Shown: positions 16,137 to 25,584, counted from the first letter of the stretch. The stretch: DNA of 64,000 nucleotides from Gulosibacter sediminis (GCF_023370115.1 NZ_CP097160.1:2294001-2358000), one strand, 5' to 3'. Numbers and translations are program-made. Notes: generated by a model from the sequence alone, not told the origin.

Positions 16137-18931
16137 TATTCGGCCGACTCGGTGGTGGTCTTCGTCGCGCGCGTCGTCGCCGGCTTCTTGGCCGCGGTGG
16201 TCTTGGCGGCGGTCGTCTTCTTCGCCGCGGGCTTCTTCGCGGTGGTGGTCTTGCGCGCGGTGGTCGTCTTCTTCGCCGCCGGCTTCTTGGCCACCGTGGT
16301 GCGCTTCTTAGCCGGGCCCTTCGCCCGCTTTTCGGCAATCATCTCGACGGCGCGCGCGAAGGTGATCGTCGCGGCGTCCTGCCCGCGCGGCACCGTGACG
16401 TTCGTCTCGCCGTCGGTGACGTACGGACCGAATCGGCCGTCCTTCACCTTGACGACCTTGCCCGACACGGGGTCGGGCTCGGCGAAGTCGAGAATGACGG
16501 TCTTCGACTGGCGGTTCGCGTACTTCGGCTGCGCGAAGAGCTCCTGCGCGCCCGCGAGGTCGATCGAGAAGATCGATTCCTCGTCGGGCAGCGAACGCGT
16601 GTCGGTGCCCTTCTTGAGGTAGGCGCCGTAGCGGCCGTTCTGCGCGGTGATGTCGTTGCCCGACTCCTCGTCGGTGCCGACGACGCGCGGCAGGCTCAGT
16701 AGCTGCAGGGCCTGCTCAAACGTGAGCGTGTCGGGCGACATCGACTTGAAGAGGGATGCGGTGCGCGGCTTCGGCGCGGCCTTCTTGCGCTTCGCGCCCT
16801 CGGGCTGCTCGGGTTCGGGAATGATCTCGGAGACGTAGGGGCCGAAGCGCCCGTCTTTCACCACGATGTCGTGGCCCGACTCGGGGTCTTGGCCGAGCAC
16901 GCGGTCGCCGGCAACGGGCGCGTCGATGAGCTCCTGCACCTTGTCGGCGGTGAGCTCGTCGGGCGCGAGTTCTTCGGGCACATTGATGCGGCGCGGGTCT
17001 TCGCCCTCGCCCTGCGCGACCTCGATGTACGGGCCGTAACGGCCGATGCGCAGCGTCGCCGTGTCGGTGAGGCGCGTCGAGTTGATCGCTCGTGCGTCGA
17101 TGTCACCGAGGTTGTCGACGACCCGGCGCAGGCCCGGGTGGTCGTCGTTGCCGAAGTAGAAGCCGTCGAGCCACTCGACGCGGTCCTGCTCGCCCGAGGC
17201 GATGGCGTCGAGGTCGGACTCCATCTGCGCCGTGAAGTCATACTCAACCAAGTCGGTGAAGTGGTCTTCGAGCAGGCGCACGACGCTGAAGGCGGTCCAG
17301 CTCGGCACAAGCGCGTTGCCACGACGGTTCACGTAACCGCGGTCTTGGATCGTCGCAATGATCGACGCGTACGTCGACGGGCGGCCGATGCCGAGGTCGT
17401 CGAGCACCTTGACGAGGCTCGCTTCGGTGTAGCGCGGCGGCGGAGTCGTCTCGTGCGGCTTCGCCTCGGCGCCCGCGACGTCGACCTGCGCGCCGGTCGT
17501 GAGCTCGGGCAGCTTCGCGTTGCCGTCGCTCGCGTCCTGCGAGTTGCGGGTCTCGTCGCGGCCCTCCTCGTACGCGGCGAGGAAGCCACGGAAAGTGATG
17601 ACGGTGCCCGACACCTGATATTCGGTGGAGATCTTCGTCAACGTGCCCGCCGCATCCGGCAGCTCGTGGGCGGCGCCCGCGAACGTAATGGTCTGGGTCT
17701 GGCCCTTCGCGTCGGCCATCTGGCTCGCGACGGTGCGCTTCCAGATGAGGTCGTAGAGCTTGCGCTCGTTGTCGTTGACGCCGCTCAGCTCACGCGGGCG
17801 CGAGAACTCGCTGCCCGCGGGGCGAATCGCCTCGTGCGCCTCCTGCGCGTTCTTTGACTTCGAGCCGTAGAAGCGCGGCTTCTCGGGCACCGTCTCGGCG
17901 CCGTAGAGTTCGCGAGCCTGGCTGCGGGCCGCGTTGAGCGCCTGCGCCGACAGGTTCGGCGAGTCGGTACGCATATAGGTAATGTGCCCATTTTCGTAGA
18001 GCGACTGGGCGACCGACATCGTCTGGCGGGCCGAGAAGCCGAGCTTGCGCGAGGCCTCCTGCTGCAGCGTCGACGTCGTGAACGGCGCGGCGGGGCGGCG
18101 GGTGTACGGCTTCGACTCGATGTTCGAGACGGTGACGTCGATGTTGCCCGCCGCGAGCGCGTCAGCGAGGGCCGTCGCGGTCGGCTCGGTGAGGATCGTC
18201 GCGTCGCCAGTGAGCTGGCCGTGGTCGTCGAAGTCGCGGCCGGTGGCGACGCGGCTGCCGTCGACGCGCGTGAGGCGCACGCCGAAGGCCTGGCCGGATG
18301 CGGCGAGGTCGGCCTCGACGCCCCAGTAGCTCGCGGCGATGAATGCGAGGCGCTCACGCTCGCGGTCGACGATGAGGCGGGTCGCGGCCGACTGCACACG
18401 GCCGGCGCTCAGGCCCGGGCCGACCTTGCGCCAGAGCACGGGCGAGATCTCGTAGCCGTAGAGGCGGTCGAGGATGCGGCGGGTCTCCTGCGCGTCGACG
18501 AGGTGGTCGTCGATGTCGCGGGTCTTGTCGCGGGCGGCCTCGATCGCCTCCTGCGTGATTTCGTGGAAGACCATGCGCTTGACCGGCACCTTGGGCTTGA
18601 GCACCTCAAGCAGGTGCCACGCGATGGCCTCGCCCTCGCGGTCTTCATCGGTTGCGAGGATGAGTTCGTCGGAATCCTTGAGCGCCCGCTTGAGCTCGGT
18701 GACGGTCTTCTTCTTCGCGTCGCTGACGACGTAGAACGGTTCGAAGCCGTTCTCGACATCGACCGAGAATTTACCCAGCGAGCCCTTCTTCTGCTCGGCG
18801 GGGAGGTTCTTTGGCTCGATCAGGTCGCGAATGTGACCGACCGATGCCATCACCGTGTAGTCGTCGCCCAGGTACTTCGAGATGCTCTTGACCTTGGTGG
18901 GTGACTCGACGATGACGAGCTTGTGCGACAC
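16136..18931 (-). CDS. topA: DNA topoisomerase I
   Basis: A 931-residue type IA topoisomerase. Start GTG 18931 (VSHKLVIVESPTKVKSI) is preferred over the longer open frame because the Toprim domain begins there. Toprim acidic residues E9 and D95/D97 (ATDEDREGEA) are present; the active-site tyrosine is Y319 in HITYMRTDSPNLSA. Several topo C-terminal repeats follow (GRYGPYIEV, DGRFGPYVSEI, NGRYGAYLKKG, DGRFGPYVTDG), with no zinc-finger cysteines, then about 60 residues of KKPAAKK/TTTAKK repeats. This basic tail is typical of actinobacterial TopA and aids processivity. Confidence 0.96.
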   Translation of the reverse strand: MSHKLVIVESPTKVKSISKYLGDDYTVMASVGHIRDLIEPKNLPAEQKKGSLGKFSVDVENGFEPFYVVSDAKKKTVTELKRALKDSDELILATDEDREGEAIAWHLLEVLKPKVPVKRMVFHEITQEAIEAARDKTRDIDDHLVDAQETRRILDRLYGYEISPVLWRKVGPGLSAGRVQSAATRLIVDRERERLAFIAASYWGVEADLAASGQAFGVRLTRVDGSRVATGRDFDDHGQLTGDATILTEPTATALADALAAGNIDVTVSNIESKPYTRRPAAPFTTSTLQQEASRKLGFSARQTMSVAQSLYENGHITYMRTDSPNLSAQALNAARSQARELYGAETVPEKPRFYGSKSKNAQEAHEAIRPAGSEFSRPRELSGVNDNERKLYDLIWKRTVASQMADAKGQTQTITFAGAAHELPDAAGTLTKISTEYQVSGTVITFRGFLAAYEEGRDETRNSQDASDGNAKLPELTTGAQVDVAGAEAKPHETTPPPRYTEASLVKVLDDLGIGRPSTYASIIATIQDRGYVNRRGNALVPSWTAFSVVRLLEDHFTDLVEYDFTAQMESDLDAIASGEQDRVEWLDGFYFGNDDHPGLRRVVDNLGDIDARAINSTRLTDTATLRIGRYGPYIEVAQGEGEDPRRINVPEELAPDELTADKVQELIDAPVAGDRVLGQDPESGHDIVVKDGRFGPYVSEIIPEPEQPEGAKRKKAAPKPRTASLFKSMSPDTLTFEQALQLLSLPRVVGTDEESGNDITAQNGRYGAYLKKGTDTRSLPDEESIFSIDLAGAQELFAQPKYANRQSKTVILDFAEPDPVSGKVVKVKDGRFGPYVTDGETNVTVPRGQDAATITFARAVEMIAEKRAKGPAKKRTTVAKKPAAKKTTTARKTTTAKKPAAKKTTAAKTTAAKKPATTRATKTTTESAE

Positions 18932-19046
18932 GATGTGCTTTCTGTTGCGGGGTTGGGGGTGCGGCGATGTGCGGCTGCGCCCGACGCACACGGGTTGGGG
19001 GATGCCCGTGACGGGGAGTGCAGCGCATTCCGACAAAAACTGCCAC

Positions 19047-19066
19047 GTTGCGCAGAGTAGCGCAAC
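19047..19066 (-). terminator. Probable terminator downstream of the APC permease
   Basis: GTTGCGC and GCGCAAC (19047-19053, 19060-19066) around a 6-nt loop; on the minus strand a TTTTT run follows after eight bases. It lies between the permease stop (19152) and the topA start. Confidence 0.5.
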
Positions 19067-19151
19067 ATCAGCGTGCGGCGCCGGGGTTCTCCACAGAGCG
19101 AAGTCATCCCTTTATATATGCACCCGTCTCCGAGTGTGCCCGAATTCGACC

Positions 19152-20522
19152 CTACGCGTCGCGTTCGAGCTCGGCGCGCTCGCGCTCGTCGAGGTGCATG
19201 ATCGCCTTCGTGTCGATGCTCGAATCGGGGATCTTGCGGAATCCCTTCGAGATCACCGCGAGATAGATGATGCCGATCGCGACCCAGACGAGACCGACCG
19301 TGAGTGCCTCTGCGCTGAGCGAGAACCAGAGCCACATCGTGAGCCCGAAACCGACGGCCGGCAGCACGCCATAGAGCACGATCGCCTTCGCGCCGCGTTC
19401 CTTCGCGTCGATGAGGAAGAACTTGATGACCGCGAGGTTCACCATCGAGAAGGCGGCGAGGGCACCGAAGCTCACGACCGAGATCACGGTGTCGAGGGGC
19501 AGCACGAGGGCAAGCAGTGAGACCGCCGCGACCACGAGAATCGCGTTGCTCGGCGTCTGAAAACGCGCGTTGATTTTGCCGAACAGCGGCTGTGGCAGCA
19601 TCCGGTCGCGACCCATCGAATAGAGCACGCGCGAGGTCGAGGCCTGTGAACTTAGGGCGCTCGCGACACAGCCGACGATGTAGGCGGCGAGGAAGAATGC
19701 CTGCAGCGCCGAGCCGCCGACGAGGCCGAACAGCTCGTTCGGTGCCGTGTCGAGGTTTTCGAACGTCGCAGGGTCGGGCCAGACCATGGCGCCGATCCAT
19801 GAGACGAACACGAACATCACGCCACCGACCACGACGGTGAGCAGCACCGCGCGCGGAACCGTGCGGCGCGCATCCTTCGCCTCTTCGGCGAGGGTCGAGA
19901 CCGCGTCGAATCCGAGGAACGAGAGCGCGAGGATCGCCGAGCCCGCGACCACGGTCGCGAAGTCGGGCGCAAACGCGAAGGGTGCGGTCGCGCTCGCGTC
20001 GGGCGAGAACTTGCCGAGGGCGAGCACCACGAAGAAGACGAGGAACAGCACCTGGAACGCGACGAGCAGCACGTTGATGTTGCGCACGACCTCGATGCCG
20101 ATGATATTGAGCACCGTGACGAGCGCGATCGCGAGCACGATGACGAGCCACACCGGTACATCCGGGAACTGGCTGTTTACGTAGAGCCCGACGAGCATGT
20201 AGTTGAGCATCGGCAGCAGCATGTAGTCGACCATGAGGCCCCAACCGGTGACGAAGCCGACGCCGCGGCCGAACGCCTGGCGCGCGTAGCCGTAGGCGCT
20301 GCCAGCGGTCGGCAGACGGCGCACAATGCTCGCGTAGCTCAGCGCTGTGAAGAGCATCGCGATGGTCGTCACGATGTAGGCGAGCGGCAGGCGGCCGCCG
20401 GTGATGTCGCTGACGACACCGTAGGTGCTGAAGATCGTGAGCGGCACCATGTAGGCGATGCCGAACATGAGCAGGGTCGGGGTGCCCATCGCTCGCTTGA
20501 GCTGCGGCTGGTTCGTGGTCAT
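19152..20522 (-). CDS. APC-family amino acid/amine permease
   Basis: A 456-residue, 12-TM amino acid-polyamine-organocation permease. Start ATG 20522 (MTTNQPQLKRAMG) overlaps the amidohydrolase stop as ATGA with GAAAGG upstream. Family marks are the TM1 unwound region FGIAYMVPLTIFSTYG, TAGSAYGYARQAFG, and the TM6 region LSFLGFDAVSTLAEEAKDARRTVPRA. The C-terminus is charged (DERERAELERDA). Coupled to an amidohydrolase, it probably imports that enzyme's amide or amino acid substrate. Confidence 0.9.
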   Translation of the reverse strand: MTTNQPQLKRAMGTPTLLMFGIAYMVPLTIFSTYGVVSDITGGRLPLAYIVTTIAMLFTALSYASIVRRLPTAGSAYGYARQAFGRGVGFVTGWGLMVDYMLLPMLNYMLVGLYVNSQFPDVPVWLVIVLAIALVTVLNIIGIEVVRNINVLLVAFQVLFLVFFVVLALGKFSPDASATAPFAFAPDFATVVAGSAILALSFLGFDAVSTLAEEAKDARRTVPRAVLLTVVVGGVMFVFVSWIGAMVWPDPATFENLDTAPNELFGLVGGSALQAFFLAAYIVGCVASALSSQASTSRVLYSMGRDRMLPQPLFGKINARFQTPSNAILVVAAVSLLALVLPLDTVISVVSFGALAAFSMVNLAVIKFFLIDAKERGAKAIVLYGVLPAVGFGLTMWLWFSLSAEALTVGLVWVAIGIIYLAVISKGFRKIPDSSIDTKAIMHLDERERAELERDA

Positions 20523-22135
20523 GCCGTCGTACCTTTCGAAGATGCGTACTGCGCCACCACGACGCCGTCGAGTGTGGTGGCAAGGATGCGAATGTCGGCG
20601 ACATCGTGTGGTGACGCGGTGATGGGGTCGGCGGCCCAGATAGTGAGGTCGGCGGGTTCGCCCGGCCGCAGACCGCTGCCGGTCTCGCCGATGGATGCGC
20701 GACCGGCGGTCGTGTAGCCCGCGAGGATCTGCTCTGGTGTCAGGGCCTGCTGCGCGCCGACCGCCGGGCTGTCTTGGTCGTGCGGGTGCCGGAGCTGCGC
20801 ATCCGCGAAGGTGATGCGCGGGTCGTACGGCGCGACCGGCCAGTCGCTCGCGAGCGCCTGCACGATGCCAGCCGCCGCGAAGTCGCCCGTGCGGAAGCCT
20901 TGCTGGTTGCGGGGCTCGCCGAGGCGCTGCGACCACGAGTCGCCCTGGTCGGGATGCACGAAGAGCGTGCAGTGCGTCGGCTGCACGCACACCGCGATGT
21001 TGTGCTCGGCGAGAATCGCGACGGTCTCGTCGTCGGCGAGCTCGAGGTGCTCGATGCGGTGCTGCACGCCGGTCTTCGGCAGCGCCGCGAGCGTCTCAGC
21101 GACGAAGCGCACGCCTCGATCGCCGATCGCGTGGGTCAGGGTCGGCACGCCGAGCGAGTGCAGCAGCTGGATGCGCGCGGCGTAGGTCTGCGGGTCATGC
21201 CAGAAGCCGGCGCGACCCTCGCCCTCGGTGTCGGGTTCGTGCAGCCACGCGGTGCCGTTGTCGATCGTGCCGTCGATGAACAGCTTCACGCCCTCGTAGC
21301 GCCAGCGGCGACCATGCCGGCCGAGGCCAGCGACGAGCTCGCGCACCTGCAGCTCGCTGAGGTCGGGTGTGCACCACGGCGCGATGCGCAGGCGCAACGG
21401 CAGTTCACCGCGGCGCTCGAGTTCCTCGAGCACGTCGGTGACCGCGTCGCCGCCCTGCGCATCCGCCACGACGAGCGAGGTGAGGCCGGTCGCGGCCATG
21501 CCGTGCAGCAGCGCGTCGAGCTTGTCGGCCCGCGTCGTGAGCGGCTCCTGCGGCACGAGGTCGGCGATTTCTCCCATCGCCGCGAACTCGAGCGCGTGGC
21601 CCGAGAGCCGGCCGTCGGCGCGCGCCGTGAAGCCGCCGCCGTCGACGGTGCGGTGGGGCTCGGTGACGCCGACCTCGCGCAGCGCCGCGTCGGAGAGCAG
21701 CGCCGAGTGGGCGTCGAAGAGCATGAGGTAGACGGGCAGGTCGGGGCCGACCGCCTCGTGGATGGTCGTGTTGTCGACCGGGCCCTCGAGCGCGTTCGGG
21801 GCGAGGCCCCAGCCGAAGAGCCACTCGCCCTCGGGGAGGTCTGCCGCGCCGCTCGTGAGTGCCGCGATGATCTCTGGCCGCGTCTCGAGGCCGGTGAGGT
21901 CGACGCCGCGGGCCATTGCGAGGCCCCAAATGGGGTGGCTGTGGCCGTCGATGAGGCCCGCCGTGATCGTGGCGCCAGGGTACTCGAGCACCTCGGCGTC
22001 GGTATGCGCCCTGCGGAGCTCCTCCCACTCCCCGACCGCGGCGATCTGGCCGTCGGCGACTGCGACGGTGTCGCCGAGCACGCGCTCGGGCGACCGCACG
22101 GTGCGTGCACGGAACAGGGTGGTGGCAGTCGTCAT
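20519..22135 (-). CDS. Amidohydrolase, YtcJ-like
   Basis: A 538-residue metal-dependent amidohydrolase of the YtcJ/AepA group. The ATG at 22135 (MTTATTLFRARTV) follows GGAGGGCGCC; upstream in-frame ATGs fall in the operator region. Metal ligands appear in LIDGHSHPIWG (HxH), the later His in LTHAIGDRGVRF, HRIEHLEL, and the terminal Asp in LASDWPVAPYDPR. A C-terminal composite beta segment PADLTIWAADP is typical. It forms a two-gene unit with an APC permease, divergent from a LacI regulator. YtcJ-like enzymes act on amides such as N-acyl compounds; the substrate here is unknown. Confidence 0.9.
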   Translation of the reverse strand: MTTATTLFRARTVRSPERVLGDTVAVADGQIAAVGEWEELRRAHTDAEVLEYPGATITAGLIDGHSHPIWGLAMARGVDLTGLETRPEIIAALTSGAADLPEGEWLFGWGLAPNALEGPVDNTTIHEAVGPDLPVYLMLFDAHSALLSDAALREVGVTEPHRTVDGGGFTARADGRLSGHALEFAAMGEIADLVPQEPLTTRADKLDALLHGMAATGLTSLVVADAQGGDAVTDVLEELERRGELPLRLRIAPWCTPDLSELQVRELVAGLGRHGRRWRYEGVKLFIDGTIDNGTAWLHEPDTEGEGRAGFWHDPQTYAARIQLLHSLGVPTLTHAIGDRGVRFVAETLAALPKTGVQHRIEHLELADDETVAILAEHNIAVCVQPTHCTLFVHPDQGDSWSQRLGEPRNQQGFRTGDFAAAGIVQALASDWPVAPYDPRITFADAQLRHPHDQDSPAVGAQQALTPEQILAGYTTAGRASIGETGSGLRPGEPADLTIWAADPITASPHDVADIRILATTLDGVVVAQYASSKGTTA

Positions 22136-22192
22136 GTAGGCGCCCTCCATTGGGTGCGACGTGGTTGGTGTCGACGTTTCGGCTGCTGTGCT

Positions 22193-22202
22193 GAAACGTT
22201 TC
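22193..22202. promoter_or_regulatory. LacI-type operator
   Basis: GAAACGTTTC, a perfect 10-bp palindrome with the central CG typical of LacI-family operators, flanked by GCT/GAC. A second half-like GACGTTTCGG lies 20 bp away at about 22173-22182. Both are between the divergent amidohydrolase and LacI starts. Confidence 0.75.
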
Positions 22203-22257
22203 GACATCTTGTCATGGTGCGGCCGCGACGCGCAAGCATCCCCGTAGGATCGACGAC

Positions 22258-23262
22258 ATGGCCGCCGACCGAGTCACGATTCCCCAGCTTGCCCGCGAGC
22301 TCGGCGTGAGCGTCGGCACCGTGTCGAGCGCGCTGAGCGGCACCGGCAGGGTGGCGCCGGCAACGCGGCAGCGCGTGATCGACCACGCCGCGGCCCGGGG
22401 CTACCGCAAGAACTCGGCGGCGCGAAATTTAAAGGTCGGGGCGACGCAGGCGATCGAGCTGCACCTGCCGCGCAACGCCCGGCACCTCTCGTTCTACATC
22501 GACTTCGCGTTTGGCGTCGTCGACGCGGCCGCCGCCGCGGGGCTGGATGTGCTGCTCACGACCGCGGATCGGCCCCGCTCGGGCGGCCTGCTCGCGGCCG
22601 ACGGCGCCGTATTCATCGACGCCGAGGAGGACTCGGAGCGCCTCCGCGAGCTCATCGCCTTTGGGGTACCGGTGGTCGCGGCCGATGGCGCGCCCGTGTC
22701 CGGACCGCACCCGAACCTGTCGATCGACATCGACTACGACGAGGTCATGGGCCAGCTGCTGCGCTCGGCGTTCGCGTCGGGGGCGCGCCGGCCGATGCTC
22801 ATCGCGCCCGATCTCTCGCTCGCGTCGTCGTGGCGCGACCGCGTGACGGCCGCGTTCGAGGGCTGGTGCGAGCGGCTCGGAGTGCCGGCAGCGGTGCGGA
22901 TGTTCCCCGTCAACGGGCCGGATGCCGACATCGTCGCCCTCGTGCGTGGCGAGCTTGAGCAGCCGGATGCGCCCGACTCGATGATCTTCGCCGGCCAGCG
23001 GCTCGCCGCGGTGTGCTCGGCCGCCCTGCGCCTCGGCTACGCCGATTCCGCCGTGCCCTGGATCGCCTCGTGCGCTGGCGACCCGCTCAGCGAGGTGAAT
23101 GCGCCGCAGATCTCGGCGCTCGATACCCAGCCGCACGAGTTTGGTCGCCGGTCGGGCGAGGCGCTCGCGGCACTCATTTCCGCGGGCCAGCTATCGTCGG
23201 CCACGCACGAGGTGTGGCCGACCCGCATCGCCTGGGCAGAGCACTGGCAACGGGTCGACTAA
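22258..23262 (+). CDS. LacI family transcriptional regulator
   Basis: A 334-residue regulator with the LacI helix-turn-helix at residues 7-30 (TIPQLARELGVSVGTVSSAL), hinge helix SAARNLKVGA and a periplasmic-binding-like effector domain. The effector domain is divergent from sugar-binding LacI proteins and lacks an obvious sugar pocket motif, which fits control of an amide/amino acid locus. It is divergent from the amidohydrolase-permease pair across the GAAACGTTTC operator. Confidence 0.9.
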   Translation: MAADRVTIPQLARELGVSVGTVSSALSGTGRVAPATRQRVIDHAAARGYRKNSAARNLKVGATQAIELHLPRNARHLSFYIDFAFGVVDAAAAAGLDVLLTTADRPRSGGLLAADGAVFIDAEEDSERLRELIAFGVPVVAADGAPVSGPHPNLSIDIDYDEVMGQLLRSAFASGARRPMLIAPDLSLASSWRDRVTAAFEGWCERLGVPAAVRMFPVNGPDADIVALVRGELEQPDAPDSMIFAGQRLAAVCSAALRLGYADSAVPWIASCAGDPLSEVNAPQISALDTQPHEFGRRSGEALAALISAGQLSSATHEVWPTRIAWAEHWQRVD

Positions 23263-23303
23263 CCGCCGCGAAGTACCCACGCCGAACGAGGAGTCCGACC
23301 GCC

Positions 23304-23867
23304 ATACGTCACGAGTTCACCGAAGTTCTCAACGACCTCATCGACTATTTCCTCCTCGCCGACATTCGGGCGCTGCGCGATTTCGCGACGCGCGAGGAGC
23401 TCCCCGCGGATCTCGCGACCGAGTTCACGACCACCGAGGCCGCCGACCGCGCGGTCGAGTCGGGCGTGCTGCTGCTCATCCCCGGTGTCGAGAACCTGCC
23501 CTACACCGTGGCGTTCGTCACGGCGCCGGACGCACCCCGGCTGCTCGAGCCGGGTGCCCAGCTCGAGCACCGCGGCGACGGCTACGCGCTGCACGTCGAG
23601 CACGGTTCGCTCGAGCTGTTCACGTGGCACGTCCTCGGAGAGTTCACGGAGAGCACCGTGGATGCACTGCTCGAGCGGTACGCCGGCTACGGCGGGCCGC
23701 GGGTCGAGCTCGAGAACGGCTGGTACCGCGTCGACGGACTCGCCGGGTGGCTCGACGCGGCCGACGGACCCGAGCCCGCCTTCGAGTTCGCGCTCACCAA
23801 GGTCGACGCGCGCCCCGCAGAGGCGAACGTCGACCTGGCCCGGCGCTACTCACTTGAAGAGGACTGA
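23304..23867 (+). CDS. Uncharacterised protein, apparent ATA start
   Basis: A 187-residue acidic protein of no family I recognise. The coding signal begins just after the LacI stop: GAGGAG at 23289-23294 is followed 9-10 nt later by ATA CGT CAC GAG TTC. No ATG, GTG or TTG occurs in frame between the LacI stop and residue 50, although the frame is open upstream inside lacI. The protein begins (I/M)RHEFTEVLNDLIDYFLLADIRALRDF, then shows two similar blocks (LELFTWHVLGEF, WYRVDGLAGWLDAADG). No signal peptide or TM segment. The start could be a genuine rare ATA, a G-to-A mutation of ATG, or translation fused from further upstream. Confidence 0.6.
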   Translation: MRHEFTEVLNDLIDYFLLADIRALRDFATREELPADLATEFTTTEAADRAVESGVLLLIPGVENLPYTVAFVTAPDAPRLLEPGAQLEHRGDGYALHVEHGSLELFTWHVLGEFTESTVDALLERYAGYGGPRVELENGWYRVDGLAGWLDAADGPEPAFEFALTKVDARPAEANVDLARRYSLEED

Positions 23868-23893
23868 GCCCGCGGCTCCTGAACTCGCGTCGC

Positions 23894-25111
23894 CTACCCG
23901 ATGACCTCGACGGAGTAGGCCAGCACGGTGATGGCGGTCGCGGTGCCTCCGATGGTGGTGTCGTAGGACGTCGACCCCTGCACCTCGACCAGGAGCTTGA
24001 CGGTGTCGCCGGCGATTACGGTGGACAAGAGGTCGTCGCTGGCTGCCAGCACGATCGTGTTGATCTCGTAGTCGTACCACCTGCCAAGCTGTTCGCCTGA
24101 GGTATTCACACGGATGCCGTAGGTCCCCATCGCACTGTCGGCCTGCGTCACATAGCCGTACAGCACGTACTTCTCGCCCGTGTGGCTGTTGGCATCGCGC
24201 TCGAGCAGCTGCCAGTCGCGGTCGGAGATCGTGCCGTAGTTCGCGGGGTCGGTCTTCGCCTTCTCTTCTTCGGCCACAACCCAGGCCTCGTTGCTGGTTT
24301 CGACGTTGTCCGATGCACTCTCGACGTCGTCGACGGCGCCCTCGAGGTCAGCCAGCGCCTCCGAGTAGCCATCAGCCTCGGCGTGGTCCGACTCGAGCCC
24401 CAGCTCCCATTCGAGGGAGTCGATCGCGTCCGCGAGTTCCGTGCGCGTGGCGTCGTTGTCGACCTGACCGGAGGTCGTTTCGAGGAGGCTCTGCGCATCG
24501 GCGATGACGTCGTTGGCGTGACTCACGTAGTCGTCGTAGTCGTCCCTGGCCAGCAGCGCGGAACCCAGGTCGGCCGTCAGCGCAAGAATGTCCTGGCGCA
24601 CCTCGTAGATTTCGTCGGCCTGTGCCCGGATCGTGAACGAGTACGGGTGGGGTTCGTCGGCGTCGAGCAGCGCGCTGGCTGCCTGGACATCGCTCTCGAT
24701 GTCTGCGACTAGGCTCGCTTCGTAGCCCTCGGGCACTTCACTGAGCAGCGACTCGGAGTCGGAAATGACGCCCTCGAGCTTGCTGACCTGCTCGCGATAG
24801 TCGGCCAGGTTCGGCTGGTTCACCAGCGGAGGCACGATCAGCGCGGCGGCGAGCACAACCACCAGTGCGCCGATCGCGATGCCGACCCGCGCCTTGCGCG
24901 ACGGCGTCTTCCGCTTCTTCAGCCGCGCACGGGTCGGCCCCTGAGCCGGCGTGCCCGCGCCCCGGTTGTGCATCGTGGCAGGCGTGGGCCGGCCGAACTC
25001 GGGGTTGGGGTTGGGAACCGGCTGCGGGGGCTGCTGCAGCGGCGGGAGCTGCGGCATGCGGTTGTCGGAGAACGGAACGCGGTCGTTGGAGCCAGCTACG
25101 CCATCAGTCAT
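23894..25111 (-). CDS. Membrane-anchored coiled-coil protein, unknown function
   Basis: A 405-residue protein, family not recognised. From ATG 25111 (MTDGVAGSNDRVPF) it has a Pro/Gln/Asn-rich cytoplasmic N-terminus (about residues 10-65), a basic stretch RARLKKRKTPSRKAR, one TM helix (about 76-97), then an extracytoplasmic region of long acidic helices to about 290 (YREQVSKLEGVISDSESLL, ALADLEGAVDDVESASDNVE) and a C-terminal beta-rich domain (KYVLYGYVTQADSAMGTYG) that could be an OB-like fold. It lies downstream of the Tad genes on the same strand but after a 110-bp gap, so operon membership is uncertain. Confidence 0.7.
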   Translation of the reverse strand: MTDGVAGSNDRVPFSDNRMPQLPPLQQPPQPVPNPNPEFGRPTPATMHNRGAGTPAQGPTRARLKKRKTPSRKARVGIAIGALVVVLAAALIVPPLVNQPNLADYREQVSKLEGVISDSESLLSEVPEGYEASLVADIESDVQAASALLDADEPHPYSFTIRAQADEIYEVRQDILALTADLGSALLARDDYDDYVSHANDVIADAQSLLETTSGQVDNDATRTELADAIDSLEWELGLESDHAEADGYSEALADLEGAVDDVESASDNVETSNEAWVVAEEEKAKTDPANYGTISDRDWQLLERDANSHTGEKYVLYGYVTQADSAMGTYGIRVNTSGEQLGRWYDYEINTIVLAASDDLLSTVIAGDTVKLLVEVQGSTSYDTTIGGTATAITVLAYSVEVIG

Positions 25112-25221
25112 GGTGGTGTGCGTCTTTCTCGGAAGGCAGCCCGGAGCCCGGCTGCGAAGCCGCATGAGTGTGATTTCTCACGCACCTGAACTCTCTCCCG
25201 AGCCTCCGACATGAAACTCGG

Positions 25222-25584
25222 TCACGGCACGGAGTCGGGCAGCCCGGCCCTCGACGCCGCCGTCAGGGTGATCCAGCCGAAGTCGAGCGAGACGGTGACG
25301 AAGGTCTCGGTGCGGCCGGCGTCGCAGCCGTTGAGGGCGACGCCGTGTTCCGCGGCAATGGCGGCGGCGCGACCGCAGGCGTCTCCCGGGATGCGGCCCG
25401 ACGCGGTATCGGCCGCCGCGAGCGCCGCCGCATCGGCGGCGACCTGCGCCCGCGTGTTCGCCGCGTGGGCCGCGAGCACGAGGCAGAGCGCGACCGCGAT
25501 CGACACCGTCGCCCCAATGATCGCCATCGCGAGTACGCTGCCGCTCCCCCGCTCTGCGCGCGCACCGCACCCCACCCGACTCAT
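25222..25584 (-). CDS. Tad-neighbourhood TadE-like protein
   Basis: A 120-residue protein from ATG 25584, overlapping the tadE stop as ATGA. N-terminal AERGSGSVLAMAIIGATVSIAVALCLVL is a TadE/G-type hydrophobic segment; QVAADAAALAAAD is the signature of the helicase/secretion-neighbourhood TadE-like group. Probably a minor pseudopilin or assembly factor of the Tad pilus. Confidence 0.8.
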   Translation of the reverse strand: MSRVGCGARAERGSGSVLAMAIIGATVSIAVALCLVLAAHAANTRAQVAADAAALAAADTASGRIPGDACGRAAAIAAEHGVALNGCDAGRTETFVTVSLDFGWITLTAASRAGLPDSVP

